Part shown: positions 62,199 to 64,000 of the stretch, one piece after another
How positions within the stretch are numbered: the first letter of the stretch is position 1
Layout: each line of letters starts with the position of its first letter
Source: Pontibacter amylolyticus
GTDB lineage: Bacteria > Bacteroidota > Bacteroidia > Cytophagales > Hymenobacteraceae
DNA length: 64,000 bases
NCBI RefSeq assembly: GCF_014638845.1
Contig: NZ_BMFP01000005.1
Location: 96,848-160,847 of the forward strand
Direction: 5' to 3'
The notes under the pieces: generated by a model
What the model was told of the DNA's origin: nothing
The model's database searches: none
What the model saw: only the letters and a program-made list of their open reading frames with translations
Program-made: the position numbers and the translations under genes

Positions 62199-63198
62199 GG
62201 GTTTCGTACAGCCTGTTCACTTTTGCTTCCTGGAACAAGCGGTTTCTGTCGACAGGCACCACGCCCACCTGTTCGCACACCAGTCCGCCGCCCAGGTTGC
62301 TCAGGCCGGCCATAAAAGGCAGCGAAGTTTTCAGCGCCATGCACAGCGCAGCAATACTGATCACCGTATCGCCGGCTCCGGACACATCGGAAATAGCACG
62401 GCGGTGGGCAGGTATATAAGTTGTCTTTTCGCCATCGGCCACAAACACGCCCCGCTCCGAGAGCGTGACCAGCACTTGCCCGGTCGCGAGTTTGGTTTGC
62501 AGCTGCGCCACGGCTTCTTCAAAAGCAGGCAGATTCTCGTCCGGGAAGTCTACTTTCAGGCCTTCTTTTAGCTCTTTCAGGTTGGGTTTGAAGAGCGTGC
62601 AGCCTTTGTAGCTCAGGAAGTTTTTCTTTTTCGGGTCTACCACGCTCGGGATGCCCCGCTCGTTGGCCAGCTCGATGAAGCGGGCAATGTTTTGCTCTGA
62701 GAACACGCCTTTGTCGTAGTCCTCGAACACGATCACATCGGCGCGCTCGAGCAGCTTCAGGTAATGCTCCTCCAGCCGGCGCTCTTCGTAATCGGCCAGG
62801 TTGTGCTCGATCTCAGCGTCGACGCGCAGCAGTTGCTGACCACCGGCTATGATGCGGTGCTTGATGGTGGTCATCCGCTCGGGGCTCTGCACGATGCCTT
62901 CCGTGGACAGGTTGCGCTCCTCCATCAGACGCAGGAAATCGCCGCCATCCGGGTCGTCGCCGATCACGGAGCAAAGGAGCGGCGTCGCGCCCATGGCCTG
63001 CACGTTCAGGGCCACGTTAGCGGCACCGCCCAGGCGCTTCTCGCGCTTCACCACGTTCACAATCGGCACGGGTGCCTCCGGTGAAATGCGCGTTGACTTG
63101 CCCCACAGGTATGAGTCGATCATCACGTCGCCCACAATAAGCACGGTCAGGCGGTCGAATGCACTGAATAGATCTTCTAAATTGGTATGCTGATTCAT
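62179..63198 (-). CDS. rfaE1: D-glycero-beta-D-manno-heptose-7-phosphate kinase (PfkB family)
   Basis: 339 residues. It corresponds to the kinase half of bifunctional HldE/RfaE and lacks the nucleotidyltransferase half. PfkB signatures: GDVMIDSYLWGKSTRISPEAPVPIV and RLGGAANVALNVQAMGA in the N-terminal region, and the C-terminal anion hole DVSGAGDTV with catalytic Asp. It phosphorylates heptose-7-phosphate to the 1,7-bisphosphate for LPS core synthesis, and the ADP-transfer step must be encoded elsewhere. The stop of the upstream aminotransferase gene overlaps this ATG (TAATG). The downstream trkH start overlaps the end of this gene. Why it is joined to K+ transport is unclear. Confidence 0.9.
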   Translation of the reverse strand: MNQHTNLEDLFSAFDRLTVLIVGDVMIDSYLWGKSTRISPEAPVPIVNVVKREKRLGGAANVALNVQAMGATPLLCSVIGDDPDGGDFLRLMEERNLSTEGIVQSPERMTTIKHRIIAGGQQLLRVDAEIEHNLADYEERRLEEHYLKLLERADVIVFEDYDKGVFSEQNIARFIELANERGIPSVVDPKKKNFLSYKGCTLFKPNLKELKEGLKVDFPDENLPAFEEAVAQLQTKLATGQVLVTLSERGVFVADGEKTTYIPAHRRAISDVSGAGDTVISIAALCMALKTSLPFMAGLSNLGGGLVCEQVGVVPVDRNRLFQEAKVNRLYETHEHRTA

Positions 63199-64000
63199 TA
63201 TTGCAATTTGGAGAGGCTCTCCTTAATACGACGGAGCGCCTCAATTAATTTATCATCGGATGTAGCGTAAGAGAAACGGATGCACTGCGGTGCACCGAAG
63301 GCCTCGCCACTCACCAGCGCCACATGCGCGTCGGTGAGCAGGTATAGGCTCAGGTCCAGTGCGCTGCTGATCGTCTGTCCGTTGTAGCTTTTGCCGAAGT
63401 AATAACTCACATCCGGGAAAATATAAAAAGCGCCGTTCGGCACATTGGTCTTGAAGCCGGGTATACCTTGCATGATCTCCAGCACCAGGTCACGGCGACG
63501 GCGGTAGGCATCGCGCATTTCCAAAGCCGATTCGTTGCCCCCGAGCAGTGCCGCATGGGCCGCTTTCTGGGCAATGGAGCAGGTGCCGGAGGTGATCTGG
63601 CTCTGCATTTTGTCGCAGGCAGCCGCAATGTCTTTGTGTGCGGCAATATAGCCCACGCGCCAGCCGGTCATGGCATAGCCTTTCGAGAAGCCGTTCACAG
63701 TAATCACGCGGTCTTTAATAAAATCGAAGCCGGCCATGCTGGCGTGCTTTCCGCCAAAGTTGATGTACTCGTAGATCTCGTCGGCGATAACGTATACCTG
63801 CGGATGTTTCTCCAGCACTTTGGCCAGCGCCAGTAGCTCCTGCTCGTCGAACACGGAACCGGTCGGGTTGCAAGGCGAAGAGTACATGACCACTTTGGTG
63901 TTGGAGGTGATCGCATTCTCGAGTTGTTCTGGTGTAACCTTAAAATCATGTTCCAGGCTACCCTGCAGTGGCACAGGTGTACCCTCGGCCAGTTTCACGA
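63198..64000 (-). CDS. Class-I pyridoxal-phosphate aminotransferase (3' part)
   Basis: About 266 C-terminal residues. The 5' end lies beyond the window, and the apparent GTG at 63998 is not the true start. Fold type I aminotransferase of the AspB/aspartate family: SSPCNPTGSVFDEQEL, VIADEIYEYINFGG, the PLP-lysine motif NGFSKGYAMTGWRVGY, and the substrate-Arg region CIRFSYATSDDKL. It probably makes aspartate or glutamate by transamination, but a related aromatic or prephenate substrate is possible. The stop overlaps the kinase start by one base, so it begins the operon. Confidence 0.9.
   Translation of the reverse strand, partial: VKLAEGTPVPLQGSLEHDFKVTPEQLENAITSNTKVVMYSSPCNPTGSVFDEQELLALAKVLEKHPQVYVIADEIYEYINFGGKHASMAGFDFIKDRVITVNGFSKGYAMTGWRVGYIAAHKDIAAACDKMQSQITSGTCSIAQKAAHAALLGGNESALEMRDAYRRRRDLVLEIMQGIPGFKTNVPNGAFYIFPDVSYYFGKSYNGQTISSALDLSLYLLTDAHVALVSGEAFGAPQCIRFSYATSDDKLIEALRRIKESLSKLQ

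Larger units (their letters stand above)
1..64000. repeat. Over-represented 7-mer AGGTATA/TATACCT scattered through the whole window
   Basis: By-eye tally of about 145 copies, about 65 as AGGTATA and 80 as TATACCT on the plus strand, so no strong strand bias. The average spacing is about 440 bp and the longest empty stretches are about 2.3 kb (44.1-46.4 and 59.6-61.8 kb). Base composition would give roughly 6-8 copies. Many copies extend to TATACCTG/CAGGTATA. Two are the full palindrome AGGTATACCT (6756-6765 and 36756-36765). About 100 lie inside genes in either orientation and in more than one reading frame. About 43 lie in the roughly 11% of DNA that is intergenic. The counts are manual and may be off by a few percent. 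The function is unknown; see findings. Confidence 0.9.

Noticed and set aside
1..64000. The AGGTATA word as a promoter element
   Set aside because: It occurs in either orientation, mostly inside genes and beside terminators. It overlaps a -7 box in only one case I noted (16330-16337), so it does not behave like a promoter.
1..64000. CRISPR arrays, tRNA or rRNA genes, transposases, phage genes
   Set aside because: None recognised on either strand. The only regular repeats are short-period or hairpin types.

Overview
The window looks like a chromosomal stretch of a Bacteroidota bacterium, most likely a Cytophagales member close to Pontibacter/Hymenobacteraceae. This is judged from gene content and style; no database search was run. 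The pointers are: many exact Bacteroidota -7 promoter boxes (TAnnTTTG) with no obvious Shine-Dalgarno sequences, TonB receptors with carboxypeptidase-like N-terminal domains, a TonB-receptor/DUF4249 pair, LVIVD and sortilin-type secreted propellers, YpdA (bacillithiol) and a moderately high GC content. I found no tRNA, rRNA, CRISPR array, transposase or prophage.

Layout. 0.25-8.1 kb: secreted hydrolase, thioredoxin, DoxX, M61 peptidase and a TonB receptor-DUF4249 pair. 8.2-23.3 kb: housekeeping and membrane genes (purine nucleoside phosphorylase, SppA, RarA, AI-2E and EamA transporters, DEAD-box helicase, two tandem fatty-acid desaturases, dihydrolipoyl dehydrogenase). 23.5-35.2 kb: TPR protein, M23 peptidase, FabG, VWA membrane protein, pseudouridine synthase, LVIVD lipoprotein with an outer-membrane partner, YpdA and a ThuA lipoprotein. 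35.4-46.1 kb: two very large sortilin/BNR-type secreted proteins flanking a haem/iron-type TonB receptor-PepSY operon. 46.5-64 kb: DnaK, three outer-membrane barrel proteins, purEK, two tandem MarC genes, hemE with a porin, and an operon on the minus strand running aminotransferase, heptose-7-phosphate kinase, TrkH, TrkH. Tandem paralogues are a recurring theme (desaturases, barrel proteins, MarC, TrkH).

The most striking signal is not a gene. The 7-mer AGGTATA/TATACCT, often extended to CAGGTATA/TATACCTG, occurs about 145 times by hand count on both strands together. Roughly 6-8 would be expected from base composition. About 100 copies are inside genes, built from synonymous codons such as GGT-ATA or ATA-CCT. 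The rest crowd into intergenic DNA, where 9 of the 12 hairpin terminators I could define have a copy within 25 bp. This looks like a genome-wide functional word of the kind represented by DNA uptake sequences or HIP1, and I know of no description of it.

The long gaps (start of window, 9.2-9.9, 24.15-24.7 and 55.4-56.2 kb) hold copies of one composite intergenic repeat. A separate cluster of six short hairpins lies at 12.06-12.27 kb. Three genes (EamA transporter, fabG, hemE) have a -7 box only 4-6 nt before the ATG and are probably read from leaderless mRNAs.
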